From Neoarius graeffei (taxonomy: Eukaryota > Chordata > Actinopteri > Siluriformes > Ariidae), in the NCBI RefSeq assembly GCF_027579695.1, contig NC_083577.1:28585698-28649697 (forward strand): a stretch of 64,000 nt of DNA, given 5' to 3'. The position numbers and the translations under genes were made by a program. Below the pieces are notes generated by a model, which saw only the letters and a list, made by a program, of their open reading frames with translations, did no database searches and was not told the DNA's origin. The number at the start of each line of letters is the position of its first letter. The stretch's first letter is position 1. This document shows positions 20,186 to 31,740 of this stretch, piece by piece.

Positions 20186-20728
20186 CAGTGCTGTGCAAAA
20201 GTCACATAGGCACCGTAGTTTTTTTTTTTCTTAAGTTTTGTTATAGATTTATATTTTATGACTTCTGCATTATCGAGTCGGTACAAAAACATTTTAGAGT
20301 TCGAAACTTTTGTTCGTTTCAGAAGAAAAAAAAGTTTGCAGCATATTACGTAAGAGAGCACTTTTCAGATTAAAAAAGAAAGCATAATGAAGGCTGCTGG
20401 GTTTTGGTGCAAAATAAAGACACGAGTGTGAGAGTTAAAGAGTCCGGAAGAACTGCGTCTGGTTCTGTAAGATGCTCAGTAAAACCTACAGCTCATTTCC
20501 GCATAAAACTGCACTCACTGCACCTCAGACTACTATTTAAAAAAAAAAAAAAAAGCAAAGGGTCGTCTCAGACCAAACACTGACTTTGTTTCATTTATTA
20601 CGGCTTACTGATTACTGTTTGTAGTGTATATATATATTTTTTTTAATGTTGAAACATTTAATTTAATTATTTTTAAGCCATTTTTGTTCGACGGCATTTC
20701 TTTATATGCACCGAAGAATTTTGCACAG
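20186..20728. mobile_element. Tc1-type MITE, ACAGTGCTGTGCAAAAGTC family
   Basis: Left end after TATA: CAGTGCTGTGCAAAAGTC and TAGGCACC. Right end complementary: GGTGC-like TATGCACCGAAG then TTTTGCACAG. A common teleost MITE with no coding capacity, including poly(A) runs. Confidence 0.7.
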
Positions 20729-20807
20729 GACCGGATATCGATGACGTGATCAAATTGCGTTACGTCACGAGCATCCGCCATGATGGTGGAAAAACAAAGC
20801 GACCCGG

Positions 20808-20960
20808 AGGCCATTATTAAAAAATGTTCTGTTTCCGGTCCACCGGCCGGGTGAGTGCCGTTTTTGCGGTCGAAATTTTTTTTTTTAACGCCGGGTTTTC
20901 AACATTTTTCTCGGGTTCGTAAATCTAAAATCGAACTTGACATTTCCGCATTCCGCGCAG
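20808..20960 (+). repeat. repeat with GTTTCCGGTCCACCGGCC end
   Basis: About 150 bp (TTAAAAAATGTTCTGTTTCC through AATCTAAAATCGAACTTGAC) recur in inverted orientation at 30361-30506. It contains the CCGGAAACA word also found at the ends of repeats at 35025-39823 and 55557-56300. Possibly one end of a larger element: frames downstream (to about 21330) show no homology that I recognise. Confidence 0.55.
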
Positions 20961-21587
20961 AATATAGAACCGAATCAGCTCTGCGCATGCGCCGTGTGGC
21001 ACAAAAAAATGGCAGCCACCATGAAGGAAGGAGATCCGGAGTTTTCAGCTCAAGTGTGAAATCGCAAAATGGTATTCTAGCGAACAATGAAATAGTAAAG
21101 ATTCAGAAAAACAAATCATTCAGTGATCATTTTAATAGTGTAATTTCATCCGAACGAGGCCTAACGCTCGATTTAGAACTACAAAAAGTCCGTGTGTCGG
21201 ACCATCACAAACCGTTACTGGAAAATTCGTTTGATCTCGATCCATCCGAGACGTTACGAACAGCTTTTGAGTTTTGTTATGCGAAATTCATTACCTGCTT
21301 TGTTAAATGCAGTCAGCGTTTAAAATGCTAACTTAAAGTTTTTGTACAAGTTTCAGTTGATTAAACCGTCATATTTTATTAAATGTGTCTGCTTTTGTAA
21401 TAAAGTACTGAAAGAAAAAGCAAACACAGCATTGCGATTTCTTATCCATCCATATATATATAAATCCCTCCCTCCCTCCCTACTGAACATTTTTTTGCTC
21501 ACCCGGTGGACAGGAAACGGATTTTTTTTTTAAGGATGGCTGGATGGCAGCCGCTGAAAGCGTGTCTGTAAACAAAGCTGAGGCCCT

Positions 21588-21922
21588 GTCCACACGGCAA
21601 CGGATTCAGGTGAATCTGATAAAATTGTTTATCTTTTCGGCCTGGCGTCCACACGGCACCGGCGTTTTGGGTGCCCAAAACGAAATCTTTTGAGAACGGG
21701 TTCCAGAGTGGAAAAATCTGGCAACGTTGCCGTTGCGAAGTCGTCTGGATGAGTAGAACGGATTTGTTTACGATGACGTCACAACCACATGACTGTGAGC
21801 GCTTCACGCCGGGTAGAAGTGTAACGAACTCGATGCGAGTTGTCAACAAATCCTATAACTTGGTTCATGAAACGCGCTTACAAAATATTTTCACTGTGAA
21901 TATTTATTGTGTAATGGTGCAA

Positions 21923-21958
<36 letters not shown>

Positions 21959-22015
21959 GCCCTTAGGGCAGAGTCTTTAGTCCAAACACTGCGGAAGTAC
22001 TGAGTATAACCAAAA
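21588..22015 (+). mobile_element. TIR-element end, GGCCCTGTCCACACGGCA family
   Basis: Starts with GGCCCTGTCCACACGGCAAC, and the words CCACACGGCACCGG and GGGTGCCCAAAACG follow. It looks like one end of a teleost TIR DNA transposon. It includes a GA run at about 21928-21954. The opposite terminus was not found. Confidence 0.45.
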
Positions 22016-22268
22016 CCGCGCACCGCCCGTGCGCTTTCCAAAAACAAAAACAATCCCGCCAGCAAAAATAGGGGGAAAAAAGGAGCGATCTCACTGTATG
22101 AATAGATACCCGTTTATTTAAAGGGGCCAACTAGCTCATTCAGAAAATGTTTCAACTCCCTACATCTGCAGTACACTTTAGCTGAAAATAAGACCCCTTT
22201 TATGTTCATTTCATCTACTTATACCTTGAATATCTGTTGGCACTTATAAGGCCAACTTATCATTTTCA

Positions 22269-22396
22269 CCATTACCGTTATCCATTTTTATGAACTTTCC
22301 ATTATCCATTACCGTTATCCATTTTTATGAACTTTCCGTTACCCATTACCGTTATCCATTTTTATGAACTTTCCGTTACCCATTTTATGAACTTTC
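22269..22396 (+). repeat. tandem repeat, 37-38-bp unit, about 3.5 copies
   Basis: Unit CATTACCGTTATCCATTTTT followed by ATGAACTTTCCGTTAC. Units differ by a few bases (CATTAT for GTTACC in the first). Confidence 0.85.
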
Positions 22397-23039
22397 GCTG
22401 CCGAAACGTGGGTGCAAATGTTAGCAACATCAGCATAGTGGCAGGTCCAAGCCTAGTTGTGCTGCTGACTGACTAAACTTTCTGAACTAGAAAGACACCA
22501 AGAAAACTCACTTATTCTGTTGAACGGTATCTTCCGTCAATATCATCCACATCATTCCTGTTGTATTTTATAACGTGTCTAACAGTGTTCATTCAGTTCA
22601 TTCAGTTGCTAGCGTTGCCTGCAGACCAGGCGATGACACTTTGGATCCTGAAGGTCCCGGAGACGTTATGTCTGGGCTTTCAGTTTCTTCCCCGCGGTCG
22701 GTCCGCTTCAACCACTTCAGCATTTTTGTTCTGGCAAGAGTCGGCGCAGCGTGTGCGGTAGCAATTCCATTCCAAGTCCATATAATGCGGACTCCGGCCG
22801 AAGATTCTAGAACAGAATGCGCTGCTCTGTAGCCTACGGATGCAGGTGCATCGAAAGTGTAGCTACTATGTATTTTTCGCTGTTAACGTTTTAAAATTAA
22901 AATTGACAAATTAGGTGAATGTCTACGTATGTGTTACGGCTTTGTAAATAATATTAATGTAGAACTTTTTTTCTAGATCTATTTTTTTTTCCATTGTCCC
23001 GGGATTGTCCCAGATATGATAATTTTATGAATATGATAT
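22397..23039 (+). other. intron, no gene recognised
   Basis: Short open frames here (22561-22832) have no recognisable motifs and I do not regard them as genes. Confidence 0.45.
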
Positions 23040-23600
23040 GAAACCGTTAGTTTCGAGCGCTGACGAGGGCGCTCATCATGGCGAAGGGGGTGCCGGTTGT
23101 CCGTCCCCCCCCCTCCGCCGTGCGAAGCCTTTGAAAAATTGAGGCTCCAATGGGACGTTCTGAGGCTATCTGAGAGGGAAATTGTAACAACATTGAAAAA
23201 GAAAGAAGTAATCTTCTCCTGCCCCGGACAGCCTTTGGCTTTCTTCCGCTTCGTGCCGCGGGATGACGTCTTTAAATGCCCAAGTGTCGTCAAAAACAAC
23301 TCGCGAACTACTTCTGTCAGAAGCTCCCGCACCGGTGGGTGAAAGGTCATTCAGTCTCGAGAAATCTCGCTCGACAAGTCAGCTGACCTTGTATGTAACC
23401 CATGTCAAATCTCGCGAGAGCAGCCGCGACAAGTAAACAACATGGCGCCTCAGTCTGGAAAACGCCAATTCGGATTGTTTTTGCACCGTCTGGTGGTGTA
23501 TCTACTATGATTGGAATATTTTTGGAGTAATTATGACGCATTTGATGATCAGACGCATTGTCACGTGGTGTTGCTGGGATGTTTTCACGGAGAAACGATC
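23040..23600 (-). repeat. CpG-rich repeat with conserved ORF, copy A
   Basis: A block of about 500 bp (GAGGGCGCTCATCATGGCGA through TTTTCACGGAG) is shared with 31265-31735 and 56330-56790. On the minus strand all three carry the same frame, beginning MTFHPPxRELLTEV and continuing GTKRKKAK then, in copies A and B, GQEKITSFF. GQEKITSFF fits the PCNA-interacting PIP-box pattern (Q-x-x-I-x-x-F-F) beside a basic stretch. I cannot name the element family. Confidence 0.6.
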
Positions 23601-24042
23601 GTTTTGATTGATTGATTGGTTACTTTATTCTGAACAATAAAGAAGAAAGATATAAAAATAAAAAAAAATTTAAATAAAAAATGCAATAATCAAAACATCG
23701 TCATAAACAAACAGAATAGCGTAGCCACAAGGCAGTAACGTAATAATGTTCAGAAAGGATTAGGAAGAAGTAATAACTTATCCAATCCTAACCCTCTATA
23801 CCACCGCTAATCAAACGTCACTTTCCGCCATAATAAACTATATATACAAAAGAAAACAAAAGCATCAAACAAAAAGAAAACATACCAACATACCGACATG
23901 GTATAATATCGACCAAATCAAATCATATATACAGATACTCATGTTATGCATATATACACACATACAATACATCTATACCGTACATACATATACACACACC
24001 TATAGCTATACACTAAATACAAGAAGACCAGTCACAGACTTA

Positions 24043-25544
24043 GACTACGTTCAGACTGCACCCTGAAACGACCCATATCCGAGTTTTTTGCCCATATGCG
24101 ACCTGTATCCGATTTGTTATTGACAATCTGAACGACACAGATCCGATTTTTTCACATGCGACCCAGGCCGCTTGGATATGTGGTCCTAATTCCGATGCAT
24201 ATCCATTATTTTCACATGCGACTGCAGTCTGACCGGACAGGTCGCATTCATGCGACCTACACGTCATCAACAAGAGACAAACGTCACTATTCTGCGTTGG
24301 CTAATCCCGCCTCTTTGGTGGAAAACAACAACATTTGTACAGTTTTCAGAATTTAAATAGACTTTTATGGCCCTTTTCCACTACCCTTTTTCAGCTCGCT
24401 TCAGCTCACTTCAGCCCGACACGGCTCTCGTTTCGACTACCAAAAACCAGCACGACTCAGCTCGCTTCAGCCCTGCTTAGCCCCTAAAACTCGCACCGTT
24501 TTGGAGTGGGGCTGAAGCGAGCCAAAGCGAGCCGAGTGAGGCTGGGGGCGTGAGCAGACACTCCCCTGTGCACTGATTGGTGAGGAGGAGTGTCCTCACA
24601 TGCCCACACACACCCCGCGAGCGCGCTGGGATCTGTAAACACCGCAAACCCGGAAGGAGAAGAATTACGAATTACGAGAATTTCTGAAGCCTTATGCGCC
24701 TCGCCTCATCTATACGTTCTTGCCAGTATCTGTTCGCGTTGTCGGTGACAACAAGCCACAGCACCAAGACCAGCAACACTAACGACTCCATGTCCTCCAT
24801 GTTTATTGTTTACTATCCGGGTCGTGAGACTACCGCTTAAAAGCTCACTGATGTCACTGTTTGCGCCGCTTAACGACATCACCTGACGTCCACCCACTTT
24901 CGCTAACTCCACCCAATGTGTCCACCCACTTCCAGCCAGCACGGTTCAGCGCGGTTGTAGTCGAAATGCAACTCCAACAGCCCCGCTCAGCTCGACTCAG
25001 CACGGCACGGCTCAGCCCGACTCAGCCGCGTTTGTAGTGGAAAAGCGGCATTATAGAATTGATCCAGCTCATGGTGGATTTGGTCGGGACCTGGATGTTG
25101 ATCTGTTAGCCTGATTAAATAAAACAGTTTCTATAACTGATTTATAACTTAAACCATCCTGTATTACAAGATTATAAGATTGTTCTGGAAATTTCCAGTA
25201 ATTTGACACCTTCGGTCTCATTAGTCTGCTGCCCACATTAATCAGATTATTGTGCGAGTTCCGCCACCGCCACAAAAACCACATCGCCAGGTCTCGCCTC
25301 ATCTCCATGCTTTACTTGCCAACTTGAAGAGTGCGCTTTTTTTTGGTTTACGTATTACGTATTACGTAGATGTGCTTATTACGTGTCAATTTGCGCATGC
25401 GGGACACTTTTGGGTCGTTTTCCGTTCATATTGGAGATCGCATACAAGTCTCATATAATTGGTAATGTGAACGGCCTAACAAAAAAATCGGATTTCACAA
25501 CAAATCGGATATGGGTCGTTTCAGGTTGCAGTCTGAACGTAGTG
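24043..25544. mobile_element. PIF-Harbinger-like element with TTA duplication
   Basis: Near-perfect terminal inverted repeats of about 38 bp (CTACGTTCAGACTGCA...CCTGAAACGACCCATATCC) flanked by TTA (24040-24042, 25545-25547). A solo end of the same family lies at about 56786-56882. It lies in the LINE 3' UTR and contains a second element (24368-25050). No intact ORF. Confidence 0.75.
24368..25050. mobile_element. Harbinger-type MITE nested in the previous element
   Basis: Flanked by TTA (24365-24367, 25051-25053). Ends TGGCCCTTTTCCACTACC and GGTAGTGG-type complement ending GTAGTGGAAAAGCGGCA. The arms are dense in CAGCTCG, CAGCACG and CAGCCCG words. No ORF with homology. Confidence 0.7.
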
Positions 25545-25566
25545 TTACTCTCAATTTCATCATCAC

Positions 25567-26370
25567 CTATATAGTCTGCCTGTCCACATTCTCATATATT
25601 TTTAGTAACGTGTTTTTATATAATTTTTTAAACAGTTTTATGTTGGTGCTATTTTTGAGTTCATTATCCAGACCATTCCACAATTTCACCCCACAGACTG
25701 TTCTGCACATACTTTTCATAGTTGTTCTAACATTTACTCTCTTAAAATTCATTTCCCCTCTCAGGTTATACCCACCCTGCCTTTCCATAAACGTATTTTG
25801 TACCTCACCCGGAAGAAGGTTATGTCTTGCTTTATACATAATTTGTGCAGTCTTGTGTTTAACCAGAGCCGTGAATTTCAGAGTGTGTGCTTTTACGAAT
25901 AATGCGTTTGTATGCTCAAGATATCCCGTATTACTGACGATTCTTATTGCTCTTTTTTGTAACGTGCATAACGGCTGCGGGTTAGATTTGTAGGTATTAC
26001 CCCATATCTCCACACAGTAGCTCAGATACGGAAGTATGAGTGCATTATACAGAGTATGTAGTGATTCATAGTCCAGAATGTGTCTTGATTTCCCCAAAAT
26101 TGCAGTAATCTTTGCTATTTTTGCTTTAACATGATTAATATGTGGTTTCCAGCAGACTTTATGATCAACAATGACACCCAGAAATTTTATTTCATAAACT
26201 CTTTCTATGGTTATGTTGTCAATTTTCGATTCAACTTGAGGGTTCGACTTATATTTTCCAAATAACATGTAATCTTTGTTTTACTCAAATTGAATGACAA
26301 TTTGTTTACATTAAACCACCTTTTTAATTTATTCATTTCGGTAGTGATTGTTTCCATAAGCTGCTGTGCA
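25567..26370 (-). pseudogene. LINE ORF2 C-terminal fragment (reverse transcriptase)
   Basis: The C-terminal thumb and tail region of a CR1/L2/Rex1-like reverse transcriptase. A short stretch (LMETITTEMNKLKRWF, KLSFNLSKTKI) is followed by a 1-nt frameshift near 26268. Then come about 233 codons containing IKFLGVIVDHKVCWKPHI and YNALILPYLSYCVEIWG. The palm with the catalytic FADD box is absent, so this is not functional. The clade is uncertain. Confidence 0.82.
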
Positions 26371-26374
26371 TTGT

Positions 26375-27968
26375 CCAAAAAAGTTGGGACAAAGTACAAA
26401 TTGTAAATAAAAACGGAATGCAATGATGTGGAAGTTTCAAAATTCCATATTTTATTCAGAACAGAACATAGATGACATATCAACTGTTTAAACTGAGAAA
26501 ATGTATCATTTAAAGAGAAAAATTAGGTGATTTTAAATTTCATGACAACAACACATCTCAAAAAAGTTGGGACAAGGCCATGTTTCCCACTGTGAGACAT
26601 CCCCTTTTCTCTTTACAACAGTCTGTAAACGTCTGGGGACTGAGGAGACAAGTTGCTCAAGTTTAGGGATAGGAATGTTAACCCATTCTTGTCTAATGGA
26701 GGATTCTAGTTGCTCAACTGTCTTAGGTCTTTTTTGTCGTAGCTTCCGTTTTATGATGCGCCAAATGTTTTCTATGGGTGAAAGATCTGTACTGCAGGCT
26801 GGCCAGTTCAGTACCCGGACCCTTCTTCTACACAGCCATGATGCTGTAATTGATGCAGTATGTGGTTTGGCATTGTCATGTTGGAAAATGCAAGGTCTTC
26901 CCTGAAAGAGATGTCGTCTGGATGGGAGCATATGTTGCTCTAGAACCTGGATATACCTTTCAGCATTGATGGTGTCTTTCCAGATGTGTAAGCTGCCCAT
27001 GCCACACGCACTAATGCAACCCCATACCATCAGAGATGCAGGCTTCTGAACTGAGCGCTGATAACAACTTGGGTCGTCCTTCTCCTCTTTAGTCCGAATG
27101 ACACGGCGTCCCTGATTTCCATAAAGAACTTCAAATTTTGATTCGTCTGACCACAGAACAGTTTTCCACTTTGCCACAGTCCATTTTAAATGAGCCTTGG
27201 CCCAGAGAAGACGTCTGCGCTTCTGGATCATGTTTAGATACGGCTTCTTCTTTGAACTATAGAGTTTTAGCTGGCAACGGCGGATGGCACGGTGAATTGT
27301 GTTCACAGATAATGTTCTCTGGAAATATTCCTGAGCCCATTTTGTGATTTCCAATACAGAAGCATGCCTGTATGTGACGCAGTGCCGTCTAAGGGCCCGA
27401 AGATCACGGGCACCCAGTATGGTTTTCCGGCCTTGACCCTTACGCACAGAGATTCTTCCAGATTCTCTGAATCTTTTGATGATATTATGCACTGTAGATG
27501 ATGATATGTTCAAACTCTTTGCAATTTTACACTGTCGAACTCCTTTCTGATATTGCTCCACTATTTGTCGGCGCAGAATTAGGGGGATTGGTGATCCTCT
27601 TCCCATCTTTACTTCTGAGAGCCGCTGCCACTCCAAGATGCTCTTTTTATACCCAGTCATGTTAATGACCTATTGCCAATTGACCTAATGAGTTGCAATT
27701 TGGTCGTCCAGCTGTTCCTTTTTTGTACCTTTAACTTTTCCAGCCTCTTATTGCCTCTGTCCCAATTTTTTTGAGATGTGTTGCTGTCATGAAATTTCAA
27801 ATGAGCCAATATTTGGCATGAAATTTCAAAATGTCTCACTTTCGACATTTGATATGTTGTCTATGTTCTATTGTGAATACAATATCAGTTTTTGAGATTT
27901 GTAAATTATTACATTCTGTTTTTATTTACAATTTGTACTTTGTCCCAACTTTTTTGGAATCGGGGTTG
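26375..27968 (-). mobile_element. Tc1-like transposon, copy 3
   Basis: Same family as 4386. The right terminus is complete (GGAATCGGGGTTG, then TA), but at the left the outermost 15 or so bases are missing, the element starting at CCAAAAAAGTTGGG directly against the LINE. Subterminal repeats are present. The missing terminus should prevent its own mobilisation. Confidence 0.9.
26533..27660 (-). CDS. Tc1-family transposase, open frame
   Basis: A 375-residue frame without stops; the conserved MGRGSP start at 27606 gives 357 residues. HTH near the N-terminus ([20 protein letters not shown]) and a complete DDE set: [18 protein letters not shown], and Glu in [11 protein letters not shown]. The last motif has Thr where copies 1 and 2 have Pro. 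At the position of the TGA in copies 1 and 2 it reads Arg ([10 protein letters not shown]), so the C-terminal tail to CHEI is in frame. This is the only copy of the three that could encode a full protein. Because its left terminal repeat is truncated, it could only act in trans. Confidence 0.88.
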   Translation of the reverse strand: MTGYKKSILEWQRLSEVKMGRGSPIPLILRRQIVEQYQKGVRQCKIAKSLNISSSTVHNIIKRFRESGRISVRKGQGRKTILGARDLRALRRHCVTYRHASVLEITKWAQEYFQRTLSVNTIHRAIRRCQLKLYSSKKKPYLNMIQKRRRLLWAKAHLKWTVAKWKTVLWSDESKFEVLYGNQGRRVIRTKEEKDDPSCYQRSVQKPASLMVWGCISACGMGSLHIWKDTINAERYIQVLEQHMLPSRRHLFQGRPCIFQHDNAKPHTASITASWLCRRRVRVLNWPACSTDLSPIENIWRIIKRKLRQKRPKTVEQLESSIRQEWVNIPIPKLEQLVSSVPRRLQTVVKRKGDVSQWETWPCPNFFEMCCCHEI

Positions 27969-28012
27969 TAAGTGCATGGCCTAAGTGTGACTTGGGGTTC
28001 AATCGGGTTTTC

Positions 28013-28062
28013 GGTAAGGGGGCGCAGCACCCCGTTCCACGGTTTAGACAAAAGCCTGCATC
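28013..28062 (+). repeat. fragment of the 56330-type repeat end
   Basis: GGTAAGGGGGCGCAGCACCCC then CCGTTCCACGGTTTAGACAA match the end at about 56718-56785. Only about 50 bp are present. Confidence 0.6.
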
Positions 28063-29045
28063 ACTGTTAGAACCTTATTGTACAAGAGGCCCGTGCGTTT
28101 GCTAAACTCGTTTGTTGGGTTGAAACTGTTTTGCATGGTTTATTATGCACTTTTGGTCTTTGCAATTAATTTAGCCTGCAACCACATACTATTATTGTAC
28201 CTCACAGTATGTGAGCTGCTTCATCATCAAATATTAAACGACTCTGGTAAGAAATCAGAGGAAGTAAGCTGCAGGTCAGCGAGAATATTCTGCCATAATA
28301 ACCTCGTTTACTGTTTCAAAGCAGATCCGAAGGCAGGTTGGTACTTAAAGCAGAAGATAAGCTGCTGTGAGGATCTCTGATAAAATCCATTTAGTGATCT
28401 TTAGCATTTCTCCGTTGCTGTAAAACAGATTTTCGAATGTCGCACAGCTGGACAGATTTCACCCCAAGTCAACTCGCCCGCTCCTGCGTTTGAGAAACGA
28501 AAGCCGTGCACTGTTCAGCAGACGAGTAATTCAGGTGAAGCTTTTCACATCGATCGGCTCGACCACATGAGCTCTGGCATGGCTCGAGCGCCCGATTGCC
28601 AAGTGGGCCAAAGCTGGGCATCTGTTAATGCAAGGTTAATTACACATTATTCATACCTCACGCGTCTCTACACGATTTACATTTACCAACACGCAGTCGA
28701 GAGACGTGGTCGACCTTTGCAGGTGACTGTTTAGCTGAGCATGCAAATCCAGAGCACGCCTCTTCCCTTACACAACCCCGTTGCAGGATATGGCAGTAAA
28801 TCACGTCAGCGTGCTCGGAGTGTTTGAGCACGGATGAAAACGTGCGCTGAGGTTTATGATAGTCACACGCCAAACACTGGCGTTGGTGGCTTGACTCAGA
28901 ACCAATTATAATCTCTTTTATTTCACAGAAGTCTTGTAAAGTATACACGAATATTTGGCGCTGCTTTTCCACCCACAGTTCAGCGATCATGTAAAGAAGA
29001 GAACAAAATCCGAGTACGGAGACAAGTTTGAAATCTTTACCAGGT

Positions 29046-29081
<36 letters not shown>

Positions 29082-29317
29082 ACAGAAAAAGACTTTCCAC
29101 GTTTGTCCTTGTGTCTGTCTTCAGCTCGAGTGTTTCTCCAGTGTTCAGGGTGACTCATTATCCTGAGATTTTATTGATCATCAAATAAAAGCGTTATACT
29201 GAATACGTTTTTAAGTGTTCTCTCATCAAGGGTCTAATCATTCACTCCGCCATGTTTAATTTCACGTTCCGAGAGTGTTGAACTTTTGATTCACCTTAAA
29301 AACGCAGGGAATGTACA
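28063..29317 (+). other. intron, nothing recognised except a GA run
   Basis: Unique-looking intron. A (GA)n run lies at about 29046-29078. No exon motif of acvr2a seen. Confidence 0.5.
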
Positions 29318-29560
29318 CTACAGCCAAAAGTATGTGGACACGTGCTTTCAATATCACTTTGACCAACTTTGTAATCTATGTTTAGGGAAGACACACTTAA
29401 GCTAGCCGCACGCTACGCCGATTTTCAGCGTACCGAGCCAACTGAAGTCGCGAGTCAGGCGTAAAGACTAGTTTTCGACGGTACCGACTCATCTCACAGC
29501 CGATTCGAAAAACTAATCGGGAGCCAGACTGATCGGCGAGAGTCGCTAGCAATAGCCAAT

Positions 29561-29941
29561 CATCTCATCTCATCTCATTATCTCTAGCCGCTTTATCCTG
29601 TCCTACAGGGTCGCAGGCAAGCTGGAGCCTATCCCAGCTGACTACGGGCGAAAGGCGGGGTACACCCTGGACAAGTCGCCAGGTCATCACAGGGCTGACA
29701 CATAGACACAGACAACCATTCACACTCACATTCACACCTACGGTCAATTTAGAGTCACCAGTTAACCTAACCTGCATGTCTTTGGACTGTGGGGGAAACC
29801 GGAGCACCCGGACGAAACCCACGCGGACACGGGGAGAACATGCAAACTCCACACAGAAAGGCCCTCGCCGGCCACGGGGCTCGAACCCGGACCTTCTTGC
29901 TGTGAGGTGACAGCGCTAACCACTACACCACCGTGCCGCCT
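29561..29941 (-). mobile_element. V-SINE, full length
   Basis: Complete minus-strand copy; near-exact duplications ATAGCCAAT and ATAGCCAGT flank it. Confidence 0.9.
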
Positions 29942-30360
29942 ATAGCCAGTCATATCTTTCGCATATAACACGTGATATTTCGTGATCATGTGGCTTCTAT
30001 CTTTTCGAAAAATGAACGGACTGACAATAATGTCAAACTGAACCGTTGATCAAGGGAGATCCGCGCCCCGCCATGCGGTGTGTGCGCGCACTCGGCGCAT
30101 GCTCAGCTGCGTGAATGTGTCATGCACCGAAAATGAGATTTACAAGCCAGGAACGCCTCATGATGCAATACGCAAGAAAAGAAAGAAGATTTACTTCCAT
30201 TTTACTTTGTATTTGAGTAAAGTGAATAAATAAATGGTCTGTGGAAAATACACTTAATCCTGGGAACTGCGTGCACAGGAGTTTATTTTGTGTTTACTCC
30301 CCCTCCCCCGGCTGGCTACTTATTTGTCATGGCTGGCTAGTATGAGCCTTAGTGGAAAGC

Positions 30361-30506
30361 CCTGGGAATGCAGAAATGTCAAGTTCGATTTTAGATTTAC
30401 GAATCCCCAAAAAATGTCAAAAAACCGGCGTTAAAAAAAATTTTCACCCACACAAACGGTACTCACCCGGCCGGTGGACCGGAAACAGAACATTTTTTAA
30501 TAATGG
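30361..30506 (-). repeat. inverted copy of the 20808 repeat
   Basis: GTCAAGTTCGATTTTAGATT through CCGGCCGGTGGACCGGAAAC, the reverse complement of 20808-20955 with few changes. Confidence 0.7.
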
Positions 30507-31033
30507 CCCAAGATATTAACCTCTGCTTTCTTTCAGTCGTGAGTTAGTCGGGGATATGTGCGTGCCCTGTCGGGAGTCGGCTCTGAAATGGGTCAGTTCG
30601 GTACCGCGTGGATCGGCGTAGTGTGCGGCTAGCTTTATGCGTATGATGGTCACATGTCCACAGACTTTTAGCCATATTGTGTGTGTGTGTGTGTGTGTGT
30701 GTGTGCACTGTATGTATTGAATTCTGCATTCCAGACCGTGGGCATTAATATGGAGTTGTCCCATCGTCCCCCCCTTTGCTGTTATAATAACCTCCAGTGT
30801 TCTGGGAAGGCTCGCATGTGGGGATTTACATTCATTCAGTTACAAGAGATTGGACAGTGATGTCGGACAGTGAGACCTGGCGTGATGTTGGGATTCGAAA
30901 GCTGCTTTTACACGGGCAGCGGGAACAAGTCGTGCCCACTTTCCTTCCTGTCTACCGGTGGCAAACTGGAGGTTAGACAGGGAAACACAAAAGTGCACAT
31001 GCGCAAATCAGTGATCAGAAGCCTGTTTTAATT

Positions 31034-31262
31034 AATGCTGTGTTCACACTTATACCGGTACGAAAGTGGTATAACTGTATCGATACAAAGTACACCGGTA
31101 CAGTTTAGTGCGTCTGTCCACACTAGTGAGAAATGTTTGCGGTTTTCTTTCACGGTAGTTGAAATGTGCGTGCGCGAAATGTTTCCGTGGTTACCGAGTA
31201 ACTTCCTTCCGAGAATATGGCGGATGAAACAACATGTGTGTGCTTTTTGTTGTCAATGTACA
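31034..31262 (-). mobile_element. half of a TACCGGTA-type element
   Basis: TGCTGTGTTCACACTTATACC followed by CGGTACGAAAG, TATCGATACAAAG and GCGCGAAATGTTTCCGTGG match the right half of the complete element at 46831-47567, inverted. It is cut off at 31262, where the next repeat begins. Confidence 0.7.
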
Positions 31263-31264
31263 GT

Positions 31265-31735
31265 CCAGGGTTTTTTCTAGAAAAATTTAGTACGAGGGCG
31301 CTCACCATGGCGAGGGAGCGAAGCGGGGGGAGGGGGGAGATGGTGCCGGTTGTCCGTCCCTCCCCCGCCGTGCAAAGCCTTTGAAAAATGCTCCAATGGG
31401 ACGTTCTGAGGCTATCTGAGAGGGAAATTGTAACAAATTGTCTGTCAACATTGAAAAAGAAAGAAGTAATCTTCTCCTGCCCCGGACAGTCTTTGGCTTT
31501 CTTCCGCTTCGTGCCGCGGGATGACGTCTTTAAATGCCCAAGCGTCAACAAAAACAACTCGCGAGCTACTTCTGTCAAAAGCTCCCGCGCCGGTGGGTGA
31601 AAGGTCATTCAGTCTCGAGAAATCTCGCTCTACAAGTCAGCTGACCTTGTATGTAAACCATGTCAAATCTCGCGAGAGCAGCCGCGACAAGTAAACAACT
31701 AAACAACATGGCGCCTCAGTCTGGAAAAAGCACGG
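31265..31735 (-). repeat. CpG-rich repeat with conserved ORF, copy B
   Basis: Begins CCAGGGTTTTTTCTAG. Shares about 450 bp with 23040 and 56330, including the minus-strand frame with GQEKITSFF; here the frame is longest (31150-31608, about 150 codons). It has 11 bp (CTGTCAACAT-type) that copy A lacks. Confidence 0.6.
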
Positions 31736-31740
31736 ACTTC

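Larger units (their letters stand above)
23603..26374 (-). mobile_element. non-LTR retrotransposon, 5'-truncated and interrupted
   Basis: The 3' end at about 23603 is a short tandem repeat (GATTGATTGATTGG on the + strand), as in CR1/L2/Rex1-type LINEs. The 3' UTR is 23620-24040, interrupted by the Harbinger element (24043-25544), and the ORF2 C-terminus follows at 25567-26370. The 5' part is missing and the fragment meets Tc1 copy 3 at 26375. Confidence 0.75.
29400..30634. mobile_element. Harbinger-type element, AGCTAGCCGCAC termini
   Basis: Termini AGCTAGCCGCACGCTACGCC and complement ending GGCGTAGTGTGCGGCTAGCT, flanked by TTA (29397-29399 and 30635-30637). It contains a V-SINE (29561) and a copy of the 20808 repeat (30361). 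No ORF recognised. Confidence 0.72.
29318..30895. mobile_element. Tc1-type MITE split by a Harbinger element
   Basis: Left part (29318-29396) contains ACTACAGCCAAAAGTATGTGG; right part (30638-30895) contains CATGTCCACAGACTTTTAGCC and CTTCTGGGAAGG-type sequence, the two ends of a common teleost CCAAAAGTATGTGGACA element. A GT run at about 30680-30704 lies within the right part. Confidence 0.6.

Noticed and set aside
20855..21331. 158-codon frame downstream of the 20808 repeat
   Set aside because: It begins in the repeat, runs through CpG-rich and then unique DNA, has no recognisable domain and is not repeated elsewhere in the window. I could not support it as a gene.
22561..22832. Two short frames in unique intron DNA
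   Set aside because: No recognisable motif, no splice context and no second copy in the window; random open frames of this size are expected.
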